Shown here: piece by piece, positions 21,720 to 31,100 of the stretch | Numbering within the stretch: the stretch's first letter is position 1 | Layout of the letters: every line of letters begins with the position of its first letter | NCBI RefSeq assembly: GCF_000719775.1 | Contig: NZ_JOHR01000001.1 | Coordinates: forward strand, 496,001 to 560,000 | Reading direction: 5' to 3' | Length of the DNA stretch: 64,000 nt | Source of the DNA: Streptomyces sp. NRRL F-5135 | GTDB taxonomy: Bacteria; Actinomycetota; Actinomycetes; Streptomycetales; Streptomycetaceae | Translations under genes and position numbers: made by a program | The notes under the pieces: generated by a model | What the model was told of the DNA's origin: nothing | The model's database searches: none | The model's input: only the letters and a program-made list of their open reading frames with translations

Positions 21720-22607
21720 TCATCCTTCCGCATGGGTCTGACAACGCAGGGGGAGCGCACCCCGGCCGCACCCGGGGCGGCCCACTGGTCCGAGGGCCGG
21801 CTCCGTGCCCGCTTCCGATGGTGCGCAGGTCGCCAGTTCGGACCCTAGGGCGTGTTTCGAAAGTAGCGCCGTCCGCCCGCAGGGCGGGGCTCGCGGCGTC
21901 TGGTGCGTGCGATCGCAAGGCGGAGGATCGGCGTCGTCGATGAAGTGGCAGTTCGGGTAGTCATAGAACGAGGCCGACATCGGTGTGCCGTCGGTGCGGG
22001 AGGAGTCGGGCAGGCCCAAGGCGTGGCCCAACTCGTGCACCATGCCGCCGTACCACCGGTTCATCGCGCCGTTGGTCCCGGCGGCGCCGTCGGCGTCGTG
22101 GCCGCTGAGGATCACCCAGCCGCCGCCCCCACCACCGCCGGAGACACCCGCCTTCTCGGCGCTGACTTCGCCGACGCACAGCCAGCGCGGGTCCGGGGAC
22201 CTGAGACCGAACCTGGCCATCAGCTCCTGCTGCATGTTGAAGACCACCCACCAGTACTCTTCGCCGCCGTTCGGCGTGTTCTCGTACCAGGCCCGCCCGT
22301 GGTTGCCCTGGACCACCTCCACCACCGGGTTGTTCAGTTTGAACGTCACGCCGAGTTCCTGGCGGTAGAAGCGCTGTGACTCCCGCATCACGCCGGTGAT
22401 GCCGTTGGGGTACCGCGCGTCGTTCGCCACGTCCGACGGCCTGAGCCAGAACACTCGCACCGTCCCGGTCGGCGGGTCGGCGACCTTCCTCTCCGCCGGC
22501 CCCGTCGCCGCGCGGGCGGTGTCGGCGAACGGCCCGGAACCAAGCGCCGCGATCCCCCCGGCCGCCGCGGCCAGCACCGAGCGCCGTGTGAACGCGCATC
22601 CTTCCAC
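21720..22607 (-). pseudogene. Snapalysin-like secreted metalloprotease with replaced 3' end
   Basis: GTG at 22607 with GGGGAGG 7 bases upstream starts a protein with a twin-arginine signal (AFTRRSVLAAAAGG). The protease domain has HELGHALGLPD, the HExxHxxGxxD zinc motif of the M7 snapalysin type, followed by a Met-turn (PMSASFYDYPNCHF). After CHFIDDA, near base 21940, homology ends and the frame runs into repeat-like DNA (DPPPCDRTHQTPRAPP...), stopping only 5 bases before ligA. The native tail, normally a further 10-30 residues, is missing or replaced. All zinc ligands remain, so some activity is possible. Confidence 0.6.
21849..21940. mobile_element. Repeat-like insertion remnant
   Basis: The stretch from AGGGCGTGTTTCGAAAGT to GCGATCGCAAGGCGGAGGATC breaks the protease reading frame. 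It carries a short inverted repeat (CCGCCCGCAGGGCGG). I recall similar GGGCGTGTTTCGAAAGT ends flanking transposase genes and gene remnants in other Streptomyces genomes, but I cannot verify this. No transposase is present, so it would be a MITE-like or solo end. Confidence 0.4.
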
Positions 22608-22933
22608 CGGGCATCCTCCCCATTGATGTGTGAACATGACAACTGGGGCTATGGCGACCAGTGTGCGACATGCCGGCTGTCCGGCGTAGGTGACATCAAG
22701 CCGCAGTCGTGGACCCCGATTTCGCTCCCCCGGCTCGTGCTCACGATCCGGCCGCACTCGCCGAACTCGGCAGCGCGCTCCGCCGACGCCGGCACGAGCA
22801 CCGCTCCCCGTCCCGCCGAGCGGCTCGCCACACCGGATCCCCGTGGTCCCCAATCGGTCCCCAACCGGTCCCCGAGAAATACGGAAAGGCGGCACCGGAT
22901 TTCTCCGATACCGCCTACGACCTGCGAAAACGC
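22608..22933. other. Intergenic between protease and tRNA-Pro
   Basis: 326 bases upstream of the protease gene and downstream of the tRNA. Frames here have poor codon bias. No second copy of the tRNA 3' end, as an integration site would leave, was noticed. Confidence 0.45.
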
Positions 22934-23010
<77 letters not shown>

Positions 23011-23116
23011 GTGCCCGGCCCGCTTGGGAAACCGCCCCCGTCCGGCCGTGCGAAAGAGAGTTTACCTCACTCCACGTGGCGGGAAGACGCCCCCGCCCCG
23101 GGTGACAATCGACCGT

Positions 23117-23605
23117 ATGACGGAGAACCGACGGGACCGGGACAGTGAGGGGCGGGCGCGGAGCGCTCGGCCGCGGGACGGACTGGGGCGTCCGCTGCCG
23201 TACGGGGCACCCGGAGTGGCTCGGCAGCCGGAGGGAATCGTCCGTGGCCCCGAGCAGACGCTGAGTGAGGCCCAGCGGCTGCTGGCGGCGGGCAAGCCCT
23301 TTCACGCGCACGAGGTGTTCGAGGACGCGTGGAAAACGGGTCCCGCCGACGAGGAAGCGCTGTGGCGTGGAATGGCGCAGCTGGCGGTCGGCCTGACGCA
23401 CGCCGCCCGGGGCAATACGACGGGCGGGGCGCGGCTGCTGCTGCGCGGTGCCGACGGGATCGCCGCGTACGGGACGCCTCCCGCCCCTCACGGCATCGAC
23501 ATCGCGGGGCTGCTGGTCTGGGCCCGGGAGCTGGCCGCACGGGTGGCCGACGGCACGACCGTGGACGCGGCGGAGGAGGCACCCCGCCTGACGAGAACCG
23601 CCTGA
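23117..23605 (+). CDS. DUF309-family protein
   Basis: A 162-residue protein. The frame is open upstream across the tRNA, so ATG at 23117 (MTENRRDRDSEG) is the sensible start. The DUF309 signature is FHAHEVFEDAWK (about residues 69-80) with the downstream LWRGMAQLAVGLTHAARGN, a small helical bundle conserved in bacteria, archaea and plastids. Its biochemical role is unknown. The N-terminal 45 residues are Arg-rich and probably disordered. It ends 29 bases from the convergent lutC. Confidence 0.9.
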   Translation: MTENRRDRDSEGRARSARPRDGLGRPLPYGAPGVARQPEGIVRGPEQTLSEAQRLLAAGKPFHAHEVFEDAWKTGPADEEALWRGMAQLAVGLTHAARGNTTGGARLLLRGADGIAAYGTPPAPHGIDIAGLLVWARELAARVADGTTVDAAEEAPRLTRTA

Positions 23606-23634
23606 CGCCTACGGACGCGGGGCGCCCCCGCCCG

Positions 23635-24477
23635 TCACCCCGCGGGGCCCTCCGTCACGAGCACCACCTCCAGCGTGCGCGGCCCGTGCACGCCTTCCAC
23701 CCGGTCCAGCTCGATGTCGCTCGTGGCCGAGGGGCCGGAGATCCAGGTCAGCGGGCGCGTCGGGTCGAGCCGGGGCATGGCCCGCGGCACGGAGGTGACC
23801 ACCTGGTCGGGGACGCTCACCACGCAGACGTGGTGGTCGGGGACCAGCGTGATCCGGCGCCGCCCCTGGTCGGGTGCCGCGTCGAGGACGATCGTGCCGG
23901 TCTCGGCGACGGCCAGCGCGCAGCCGGTGACCACGCTGTCCAGCACGTCCAGCTCCCGCGCCGTGTCCCCGGCCCCGTCCTGGACCCGCGCCACCTCGGC
24001 AGGTGTCGCGGAGAGCCAGGAGGACGGCAGGAGCGGGGGCACCAGGACGGTGCGGGCCCCGCGCCGCGACAGCAGCCTGGCGATCAGCGCCGGCAGGCCC
24101 TCGGCGTCCGTGCGGTGCACGATCGCGCGGTAGTCGGCGAGGTTCTCGGCGAGCAGGTCGACGGCACGGCTGCCGGGGGTGTGCGTGTCCAGGTAGTCAC
24201 GGTCCGGTACGGGCGCCTCCGGCGCGTCGGCCACGGCCCTGCGGATCCGGTCGAGGATCCGCGCCCGCGAGGCCGTGGTGGCGCCGGCGGCACCCGGAGC
24301 GCCGCCGCCCGAACCGGTCCCGGGGCCTCCCGCCGCGCCGGGTACGGAACCGACCGAGGCGCCCGGCCCCGCGTCCCGGCCCGTGACCGCGCCCGAACCG
24401 CCGCCGGCCGCCGCCCCCGCGCCGGGCTCCCGGCCCGGGCCCGACGGGTCCGGGCCCGTACCGCTGTCCCCGCTCAT
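23635..24477 (-). CDS. lutC: Lactate utilisation protein C (LUD domain)
   Basis: A 280-residue protein with a LUD domain (about 70-280), including VAETGTIVLDAAPDQGRRRITLVPDHHVCVV. With LutA and LutB it forms the iron-sulfur complex that oxidises L-lactate to pyruvate. The first ~65 residues are a Gly/Ala/Pro-rich disordered extension not usual in the Bacillus protein. ATG overlaps the lutB stop (ATGA at 24474-24477), so translation is coupled. Confidence 0.92.
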   Translation of the reverse strand: MSGDSGTGPDPSGPGREPGAGAAAGGGSGAVTGRDAGPGASVGSVPGAAGGPGTGSGGGAPGAAGATTASRARILDRIRRAVADAPEAPVPDRDYLDTHTPGSRAVDLLAENLADYRAIVHRTDAEGLPALIARLLSRRGARTVLVPPLLPSSWLSATPAEVARVQDGAGDTARELDVLDSVVTGCALAVAETGTIVLDAAPDQGRRRITLVPDHHVCVVSVPDQVVTSVPRAMPRLDPTRPLTWISGPSATSDIELDRVEGVHGPRTLEVVLVTEGPAG

Positions 24478-26111
24478 ACGTCGCCGTCCTTCCGCTCGGC
24501 AGGCTTCTCCGAGGTCCGTTCCCCGGCCCGGTCCGCTGCGCGGTCGCCCGGCCGGTCGCCGACCCGATCATCCGAGCGGGCCGCGGACCGGCCGTCCGGA
24601 CGGTCGCCGGATCGATCGTCCGACCGGCCGGCGTCGGCGTCCGGGCTCGCCCGCACCGGCCCGCGCACGCCGGGGCCGGCGGGGCCCGCGCCGTTCCTCC
24701 GGTTCTTCCGCCACCAGTCGCGGAACGGCTCGCTCGGCAGTCGCGGCAGATCGCGCCCCTCCGTCCACGCCCCCGCGCCCGGGATCCTCGACGGATGGAC
24801 CGCGCGGGTCCTCGACGCGATCCGCTCCCCCGCCGCCAGCGCCCGCGGGTGGTCGAAGACCCAGCCGGCCGCCTTGATCGCCGCCTTCTCCAGCCGGTGC
24901 CCCTTGCCGCCCCGGTCCGCGACCCGCTCCCGCAGGTGCACCAGGACCTCGGGGATGTCGATGGCGACCGGGCACACGTCGTAGCAGGCCCCGCACAGCG
25001 AGGAGGCGTACGGCAGCGAGGCGTCGATCTCGCTCTCCGTCCCGCGCAGCTGGGGGGTGAGGATCGCGCCGATCGGGCCGGGATAGACGGAGCCGTACGC
25101 GTGCCCGCCGGCGCGCTCGTACACCGGGCAGACGTTCAGGCAGGCCGAGCAGCGGATGCAGCGCAGCGCCTGCCGGCCCACCTCGTCGGCGAGGGTGTCC
25201 GTGCGGCCGTTGTCCAGCAGCACCAGGTGGAAGACGCGCGGCCCGTCGCCGTCGTGCGTGCCGGTCCATGTGCTGGTGTACGGATTCATCCGCTCGGCGG
25301 TCGAGGAACGGGGCAGTGTCTGGAGGAAGACCTCCAGATCCCGCCAGGTGGGCACCACCTTCTCGATCCCCACCACCGAGATCAGTGTCTCCGGCAGGGT
25401 CAGGCACATCCGCCCGTTGCCCTCCGACTCGAAGACCACGCAGGTACCGGTCTCGGCGACCATGAAGTTGGCGCCCGAGACACCGACCTTGGCGCGCAGG
25501 AACTTCTCCCGCAGGTGCAGTCTGGCCGCCTCCGCCAGCTCGCCGGGCGTGTCGGACAGACCCTCCGGCGCCGCCCGGCCCCACGCGGCCATGCGGTCGC
25601 GGAAGATGTCCCGGATCTCGCCCCGGTTGCGGTGGATCGCCGGCACCAGGATGTGGGACGGCCGGTCGTCGCCGAGCTGCACGATCAGCTCGGCCAGGTC
25701 CGTCTCGTACGCGGTGATGCCCTCGGCCGCCAACGCCTCGTTGAGGCCGATCTCCTGGGTGGCCATCGACTTGACCTTGACGACCTCGCGCTCGCCGGTG
25801 GCCTTGACCAGGTCGGCCACGACGCGGTTCGCCTCGGCCGCGTCGGCGGCCCAGTGCACCACACCGCCCGCCGCCGTGACCGCCTCCTCCAACTGGACGA
25901 GGTAGCGGTCCAGATGGCGCAGGGTGTGGTCCTTGATCCGCTTGCCGGCCTCCCGCAGCCGCGCCCAGTCGTCCAGTTCCGCGACGGCCTTGGCCCGCTT
26001 GTCGCGGATCGTGTGGGTGGCGTGCCGCAGATTGGCGCGCAGCGTCGGATCGGCCACCGCGTCGCGCGCAGCCGCGGGAAAGGCCGGCATGCCCAGAAAC
26101 GTGCCGCTCAT
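24474..26111 (-). CDS. lutB: Lactate utilisation iron-sulfur protein B
   Basis: A 545-residue protein; ATG 26111 (MSGTFLGMPAFP) overlaps the lutA stop by ATGA. Residues about 60-300 are the LUD-type domain (KVKSMATQEIGLNEAL, VAETGTCVVFESEGNGR). Two ferredoxin-like [4Fe-4S] motifs follow: CIRCSACLNVCPVY and CGACYDVCPV. A DUF3390-like end (EPFRDWWRKNRRNG) is typical. Beyond it is an unusual tail of about 75 residues made of Asp/Arg-rich repeats (SDDRSGDRPDGRSAARSDD), about 60 residues longer than normal LutB and probably disordered. Confidence 0.94.
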   Translation of the reverse strand: MSGTFLGMPAFPAAARDAVADPTLRANLRHATHTIRDKRAKAVAELDDWARLREAGKRIKDHTLRHLDRYLVQLEEAVTAAGGVVHWAADAAEANRVVADLVKATGEREVVKVKSMATQEIGLNEALAAEGITAYETDLAELIVQLGDDRPSHILVPAIHRNRGEIRDIFRDRMAAWGRAAPEGLSDTPGELAEAARLHLREKFLRAKVGVSGANFMVAETGTCVVFESEGNGRMCLTLPETLISVVGIEKVVPTWRDLEVFLQTLPRSSTAERMNPYTSTWTGTHDGDGPRVFHLVLLDNGRTDTLADEVGRQALRCIRCSACLNVCPVYERAGGHAYGSVYPGPIGAILTPQLRGTESEIDASLPYASSLCGACYDVCPVAIDIPEVLVHLRERVADRGGKGHRLEKAAIKAAGWVFDHPRALAAGERIASRTRAVHPSRIPGAGAWTEGRDLPRLPSEPFRDWWRKNRRNGAGPAGPGVRGPVRASPDADAGRSDDRSGDRPDGRSAARSDDRVGDRPGDRAADRAGERTSEKPAERKDGDV

Positions 26112-26827
26112 GACCAGGGCTCCTCTTCCGTCGACGCCAGGATCTCCGCGAGGTGGACGGGGCGCAGCGGGGCGTCCGCGCGGCTCGCGATCGCGCCGAT
26201 GTGCATCAGGCACGAGTTGTCCGCGCCGCACAGCACTCCGGCTCCGGTGGAGACGGCGTTGTCCACCTTGTCCCGGCCCATCGCCACCGAGACATCGGAG
26301 TTCTTCACCGCGAAGGTGCCGCCGAAGCCACAGCATTCCTCCGCGCCCGGCAGCTCGCGCAACCGGAGTCCGCGCACCGCGTCCAGCAGTCTCCGCGGCC
26401 GGTCCCCGAGGCCCAGCACGCGCAGGCCGTGGCAGGAGGGGTGGTAGGTGACGGTGTGCGGGAAGTACGCCCCGACGTCCGTCACCCCGAGGACGTCGGC
26501 CAGGAACTCCGTCAGCTCGTAGGTCCGCGCGGCGAGCGAGGCGGCGGCCCGGTTTCCGAACTTCGGGTAGTGGTGACGGATCATCGCGGCGCAGGACCCG
26601 GACGGTGTCACGACGTACTCGTACTCCTCGAACGCCCGCACCATGCGGCGCACCAGCGGCTCGGTCTCCCGGCGGTAGCCGGTGTTGAACTGCGGCTGGC
26701 CGCAGCAGCTCTGCGCGTCGGGGAAGTCCACGGCGACACCGAGCCGTTCGAGCAGCCGTACGGTCGCGATCCCGGTGGAGGGATAGAGGGCGTCATTGAC
26801 GCAGGTCACGAAGAGGGCGGCACGCAT
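26108..26827 (-). CDS. lutA: Lactate utilisation protein A (Fe-S oxidoreductase)
   Basis: A 239-residue protein starting MRAALFVTCVNDALYP at 26827; the upstream extension of the frame lacks support. It has two CCG domains: SCCGQPQFNTGYR, with VTPSGSCAAMIRHHYP, and ECCGFGGTFAVKN with LCGADNSCLMHIG, which bind Fe-S cofactors. It is the first gene of lutABC, all with 4-base overlaps. No regulator of the lut operon lies next to it; cobF is divergent. Confidence 0.94.
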   Translation of the reverse strand: MRAALFVTCVNDALYPSTGIATVRLLERLGVAVDFPDAQSCCGQPQFNTGYRRETEPLVRRMVRAFEEYEYVVTPSGSCAAMIRHHYPKFGNRAAASLAARTYELTEFLADVLGVTDVGAYFPHTVTYHPSCHGLRVLGLGDRPRRLLDAVRGLRLRELPGAEECCGFGGTFAVKNSDVSVAMGRDKVDNAVSTGAGVLCGADNSCLMHIGAIASRADAPLRPVHLAEILASTEEEPWS

Positions 26828-27036
26828 GGGCGGAGCATATGTCGCGTCAGGGACGTACGTAAGCCCGTCACGCGACGCGGATGACGGGAGATCAGACATC
26901 AGACATCGGAGGGATCGTCGCCTTTCTCGGCGGGGATGGGTCGGAGCCGGGGGGATCCGGGCCCGAGGGGCCCGGCGGACCGGATCCGGCCACCGCGGCG
27001 GTGGCACCGAGCGGCCCGTACGGCAGACTCGACCGG

Positions 27037-27831
27037 GTGCGAAAGATCTATGTCATCGGTATCGGCGCGGGCGACCCGGACCAGCTGACCGTGCAGGCGG
27101 TCAAGGCGCTCCATCAGGTGGACGTCTTCTTCTTCCTCGACAAGGGCGAGGAGAGGTCCGGTCCCGGGCGGCTGCGGCACGAGATTCTGCGCCGGCACAT
27201 CGGCGGTCACGCGCACCGGGTGGTCGAGGCGCGCGATCCGGTGCGGGCGCCCGCGCCGGACACCGCAGCGTACTCCGCGACCGTGGCCGAGTGGCGCGCT
27301 CGCCGGACGGACCTCTACGAACGCCTGATCACCGAGGAACTGGGCGAGGGACCCGCCGACGACCGGACCGGAGCCTTCCTCGTCTGGGGCGATCCGGCCC
27401 TGTACGACGGGACGCTCGCCATCCTGGAGGACATCCTGGCGCGCGGCACGGTCCGCTTCGACCACGAGGTGATCCCCGGCATCAGCAGTGTCTCCGCGCT
27501 CGCCGCCGCGCACCGGATCGGGCTGAACCGCGTGGGCGGCCCCGTACAGATCACCACGGGCCGCCGGCTGGCCGACGGCTGGCCCGAGGGCGTGGACGAC
27601 GTCGTGGTGATGCTGGACTCCCAGCAGTCCTACCGGCACCATCTCGCGGCGGATCCGGTCATCCACTGGGGTGCCTACGTGGGGACGGAGGACCAGATCC
27701 TGGTCTCCGGGCGACTGTCCGAGGCCGCCGGCCGGATCGAGGAACTGCGGGCGGCGGCACGCGCCCGCAAGGGCTGGATCATGGACACGTATCTGCTGCG
27801 GCGCGACGGGGAGCCGGGACGGGACCGGTAG
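27037..27831 (+). CDS. cobF: Precorrin-6A synthase (deacetylating)
   Basis: A 264-residue SAM-dependent methyltransferase of the tetrapyrrole (uroporphyrin-III C-methyltransferase-like) fold. It has IYVIGIGAGDPDQLTVQAVKAL at the N-terminus, the VWGDPALYDGTLAIL motif and IPGISSVSALAAAHRIGL. CobF methylates C-1 and releases acetate in aerobic cobalamin synthesis. GTG at 27037 (VRKIYVIG) is chosen because the family begins there; the frame is open to 26881 but that part is Gly/Pro-rich. Other cob genes are not in this window and no cobalamin riboswitch was seen. Confidence 0.9.
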   Translation: MRKIYVIGIGAGDPDQLTVQAVKALHQVDVFFFLDKGEERSGPGRLRHEILRRHIGGHAHRVVEARDPVRAPAPDTAAYSATVAEWRARRTDLYERLITEELGEGPADDRTGAFLVWGDPALYDGTLAILEDILARGTVRFDHEVIPGISSVSALAAAHRIGLNRVGGPVQITTGRRLADGWPEGVDDVVVMLDSQQSYRHHLAADPVIHWGAYVGTEDQILVSGRLSEAAGRIEELRAAARARKGWIMDTYLLRRDGEPGRDR

Positions 27832-28136
27832 CTCCATGGGGTCCGCGCTCGCCGACCCGACTGCGACCGCGATCGCGGCGCGGCCTCGCGCCATCCCCTC
27901 ACCCTCCCTGCCACGCCGGACATGAAACGTTTCACCCCTCGGATCACCGTACGGTCGCCGGGCCGCCACGGCAAGAGGAAGGGGCTTCTTCCGCCCCGCC
28001 GACCCTCACGTCGTCGCATTCTCCGGGACATACGCCCGGCGCGACGGCTTCGGATGGTTTCGCGGGTTCTTACGCCTTCGTGACATCGGCGGCCACGTCC
28101 GTTCCGTTGGCGGCCGGGTTCCGTAGCGTTGGCATC
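27832..28136. other. Intergenic between cobF and epimerase gene
   Basis: 305 bases. It holds one clear palindrome (listed separately) and a GGAAGGGGCTTCTTCC stretch that could form a weak hairpin. Otherwise nothing recognised. Confidence 0.45.
27923..27934. promoter_or_regulatory. Perfect palindrome TGAAACGTTTCA
   Basis: A 12-bp perfect palindrome of the LacI/CcpA-like operator type. It lies 92 bases after cobF and about 200 bases before the epimerase start. No LacI-type gene is nearby. Confidence 0.45.
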
Positions 28137-29189
28137 ATGCGAGTACTTGTCACCGGAGGGGCGGGCTTCATCGGCTCGCACATCGTCGAGGAACTTGGGG
28201 CACGCGGGCATGAGCCGGTCGTCCTGGACGCCCTGCTTCCCACCGCTCACCAGCAGGCCCCGGCAGTTCCTGACGGAGCGGAGTGGGTTCCCTGCGATGT
28301 GCGGGACCCGGACACGGTGACACGGGCTCTGGCCGGGGTGGACGTGGTGTGCCATCAGGCGGCGATGGTGGGGCTCGGTAAGGATTTCGCGGACGCGCCC
28401 GCGTATGTGGCCTGCAACGACCTCGGGACGGCGGTTCTGCTCGCCGCGATGGCCGAGGCCGGGGTACGGGACCTGGTTCTCGCCGGGTCGATGGTGGTGT
28501 ACGGGGAGGGGCGCTACGACTGCGTCCGGCACGGCCAGGTCAGGCCGGGACCCCGCGCCGTGTCGGATCTTGAGGCCGGTCGCTTCGAGCCGCTCTGCCC
28601 GCGCTGCGGAGCCGAGCTGGAGCCTGGGCTGGTGGGTGAGGACGCCCCGGCCGATCCCCGGAATGTCTACGCGGCGACCAAGCTGGCCCAGGAACTCCTG
28701 GCCGCCTCCTGGGCGCGCGCGGTGGGCGGCCGGGCCGTGTCGCTGCGCTATCACAACGTGTACGGTCCGCGCATGCCCCGCGATACTCCCTACGCGGGTG
28801 TGGCCTCCCTGTTCCGATCGGCGCTGGCGCGTGGTGAGGCTCCCGTGGTCTTCGAGGACGGCGGCCAGCGCCGTGACTTCGTCCATGTGCACGATGTGGC
28901 CACGGCCAACACACTGGTGGCCGAGACGATCGCCGGGCGGCCGCCGGGCGCGTTCACCGCGTACAACACCGGTAGCGGCGAGCCGCACACGGTCGGCGAG
29001 ATGGCGCGGGCGCTGGCCGCCGCGCACGACGGGCCCCGGCCGACGGTCACCGGCGACTTCAGGCTCGGTGATGTCCGGCACATCACGGCCGACTCGCGAC
29101 GGCTGATCGCCGAGACAGGGTGGAAGCCGGAGACCGGTTTCGCGGAGGGTATGGCGGAATTCGCTAGGAGCGGGCTGCGGGGAGAGTGA
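28137..29189 (+). CDS. NAD-dependent epimerase/dehydratase with Cys insertion
   Basis: A 350-residue extended SDR. ATG at 28137 (MRVLVTGGAGFIGSH) places the NAD-binding TGGAGFIG at residues 6-13. The active site is SMVVYGEG and YAATK (Tyr/Lys). Such enzymes interconvert UDP- or GDP-sugars. Between them sits an insertion with RYDCVRHG and LCPRCGAELE: one Cys, one His and a CxxC, able to form a zinc site. Its 3' end overlaps the convergent kinase gene by 26 bases. It starts a cluster with two glycosyltransferases, so it probably supplies an activated sugar for them. Confidence 0.9.
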   Translation: MRVLVTGGAGFIGSHIVEELGARGHEPVVLDALLPTAHQQAPAVPDGAEWVPCDVRDPDTVTRALAGVDVVCHQAAMVGLGKDFADAPAYVACNDLGTAVLLAAMAEAGVRDLVLAGSMVVYGEGRYDCVRHGQVRPGPRAVSDLEAGRFEPLCPRCGAELEPGLVGEDAPADPRNVYAATKLAQELLAASWARAVGGRAVSLRYHNVYGPRMPRDTPYAGVASLFRSALARGEAPVVFEDGGQRRDFVHVHDVATANTLVAETIAGRPPGAFTAYNTGSGEPHTVGEMARALAAAHDGPRPTVTGDFRLGDVRHITADSRRLIAETGWKPETGFAEGMAEFARSGLRGE

Positions 29190-30279
29190 CTTCGAAGCGG
29201 CAGCCGCCGGTGACGTTGTGCACGGCGGCGCGGCCGGCGTGCGCTTCGACGATGCCGCGCACGATGGCCAGACCGAGTCCGGCGCCCGCCGGACTCGGCG
29301 TGCGGGCGGCGGTGCCGCGCCAGCCGGTGTCGAAGACGTTCGGCAGATCGCTCTCAGGGATGCCTCCGCACCCGTCTGTGACGGAGAGCACGACGGAGTC
29401 GGCGCGGAGTTCGGCGGCGACGGCGACCGTGCCGTCGGCGGGGGTGTGCCGGATCGCGTTGACGAGGAGGTTGGCGAGGACGCGGGTCATCTCTTTGCCG
29501 TCGACCTCGACGGGCACCGCGGCGACGCGATCGCCGACGAGACGGACCCCGTGTTCGCGGGCGAGCGGGTCGGCACCGGCCAGGGCGTCGCCCACCAGGT
29601 CGTACATGGAGACGCGGGCGGTGGTGAGGGCGAGGGCGCCGGCGTGGATACGGGAGAGTTCGAAGAGGTCGCCGACCATGGAGTTGAGTCGGTCGACCTC
29701 GGTACGGATCTGACGGTGGTAGCGGGCGGGGTCGGTGACGACGCCGTCCTCCAGAGCTTCGGACATGGCACGCAGCCCCGCGAGTGGGGTGCGCAGATCG
29801 TGTGAGATCCAGGCGACGAGTTCGCGCCGGGATGTCTCCAGCGCGCGTTCCCGCTCCTGGGCCGCGGTGAGGAGTTCGCTGGTGGCGGTCAGTTCGCGGC
29901 TGAGTGCCCTGAGTTCGGCGGGCGCCGTGGCGCCGGGGGCGGTGAAGGTGCCGCCCTCGCCGAAGCGGCGTGCGGCCCGGGCCAGATCGCGGCAGATGAC
30001 GACGACTTGGCGGCCCAGCAGCAGGGCGGTGGCGAGCGAGACGGCGGCGGCCATGGCGACCACGGTGGTGACGACGGTCAGGTCGTGGGAGGAGAGGAAC
30101 ATCGCCCTGGCGACCGCGAGAGTTCCGGCGAGCATCGCGCCGACCGCGACGGCGGCGACCACCGCGAGGGAGACCGCGATCGAACGGCGGCGCAGCAGAC
30201 GCAGTGCGAGAGCCCCGAGCAGCCCGGCGGCGGCCGCGCCGAGGAAGGCGTACAGGGCGATGAGCAGAAGATCGCGCAT
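29164..30279 (-). CDS. Sensor histidine kinase
   Basis: A 371-residue membrane kinase. Hydrophobic segments at about 5-28, 34-60 and 66-92 leave almost no extracellular sensor loop, so it may sense membrane or intramembrane signals. A linker (about 95-145) leads to the H box WISHDLRTPLAG with H160, then N box NLLVNAIRHTP, G1 DGCGGIP and G2 GAGLGLAIV. It is the partner of the response regulator encoded 6 bases upstream. It overlaps the epimerase gene tail to tail. Confidence 0.93.
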   Translation of the reverse strand: MRDLLLIALYAFLGAAAAGLLGALALRLLRRRSIAVSLAVVAAVAVGAMLAGTLAVARAMFLSSHDLTVVTTVVAMAAAVSLATALLLGRQVVVICRDLARAARRFGEGGTFTAPGATAPAELRALSRELTATSELLTAAQERERALETSRRELVAWISHDLRTPLAGLRAMSEALEDGVVTDPARYHRQIRTEVDRLNSMVGDLFELSRIHAGALALTTARVSMYDLVGDALAGADPLAREHGVRLVGDRVAAVPVEVDGKEMTRVLANLLVNAIRHTPADGTVAVAAELRADSVVLSVTDGCGGIPESDLPNVFDTGWRGTAARTPSPAGAGLGLAIVRGIVEAHAGRAAVHNVTGGCRFEVTLPAARS

Positions 30280-30285
30280 TGGCTG

Positions 30286-31008
<723 letters not shown>

Positions 31009-31100
31009 GTCTCCAGACTCGCACCGCGGTTGCCGCCGTTCCCGGCCATTGCCGGTGTCACGGGACGACGTTCGCGTTTCGTAAGACCCCGAGATCCCAA

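Noticed and set aside
27037..27060. Cobalamin riboswitch before cobF
   Set aside because: The upstream 200 bases lack a recognisable B12 box.
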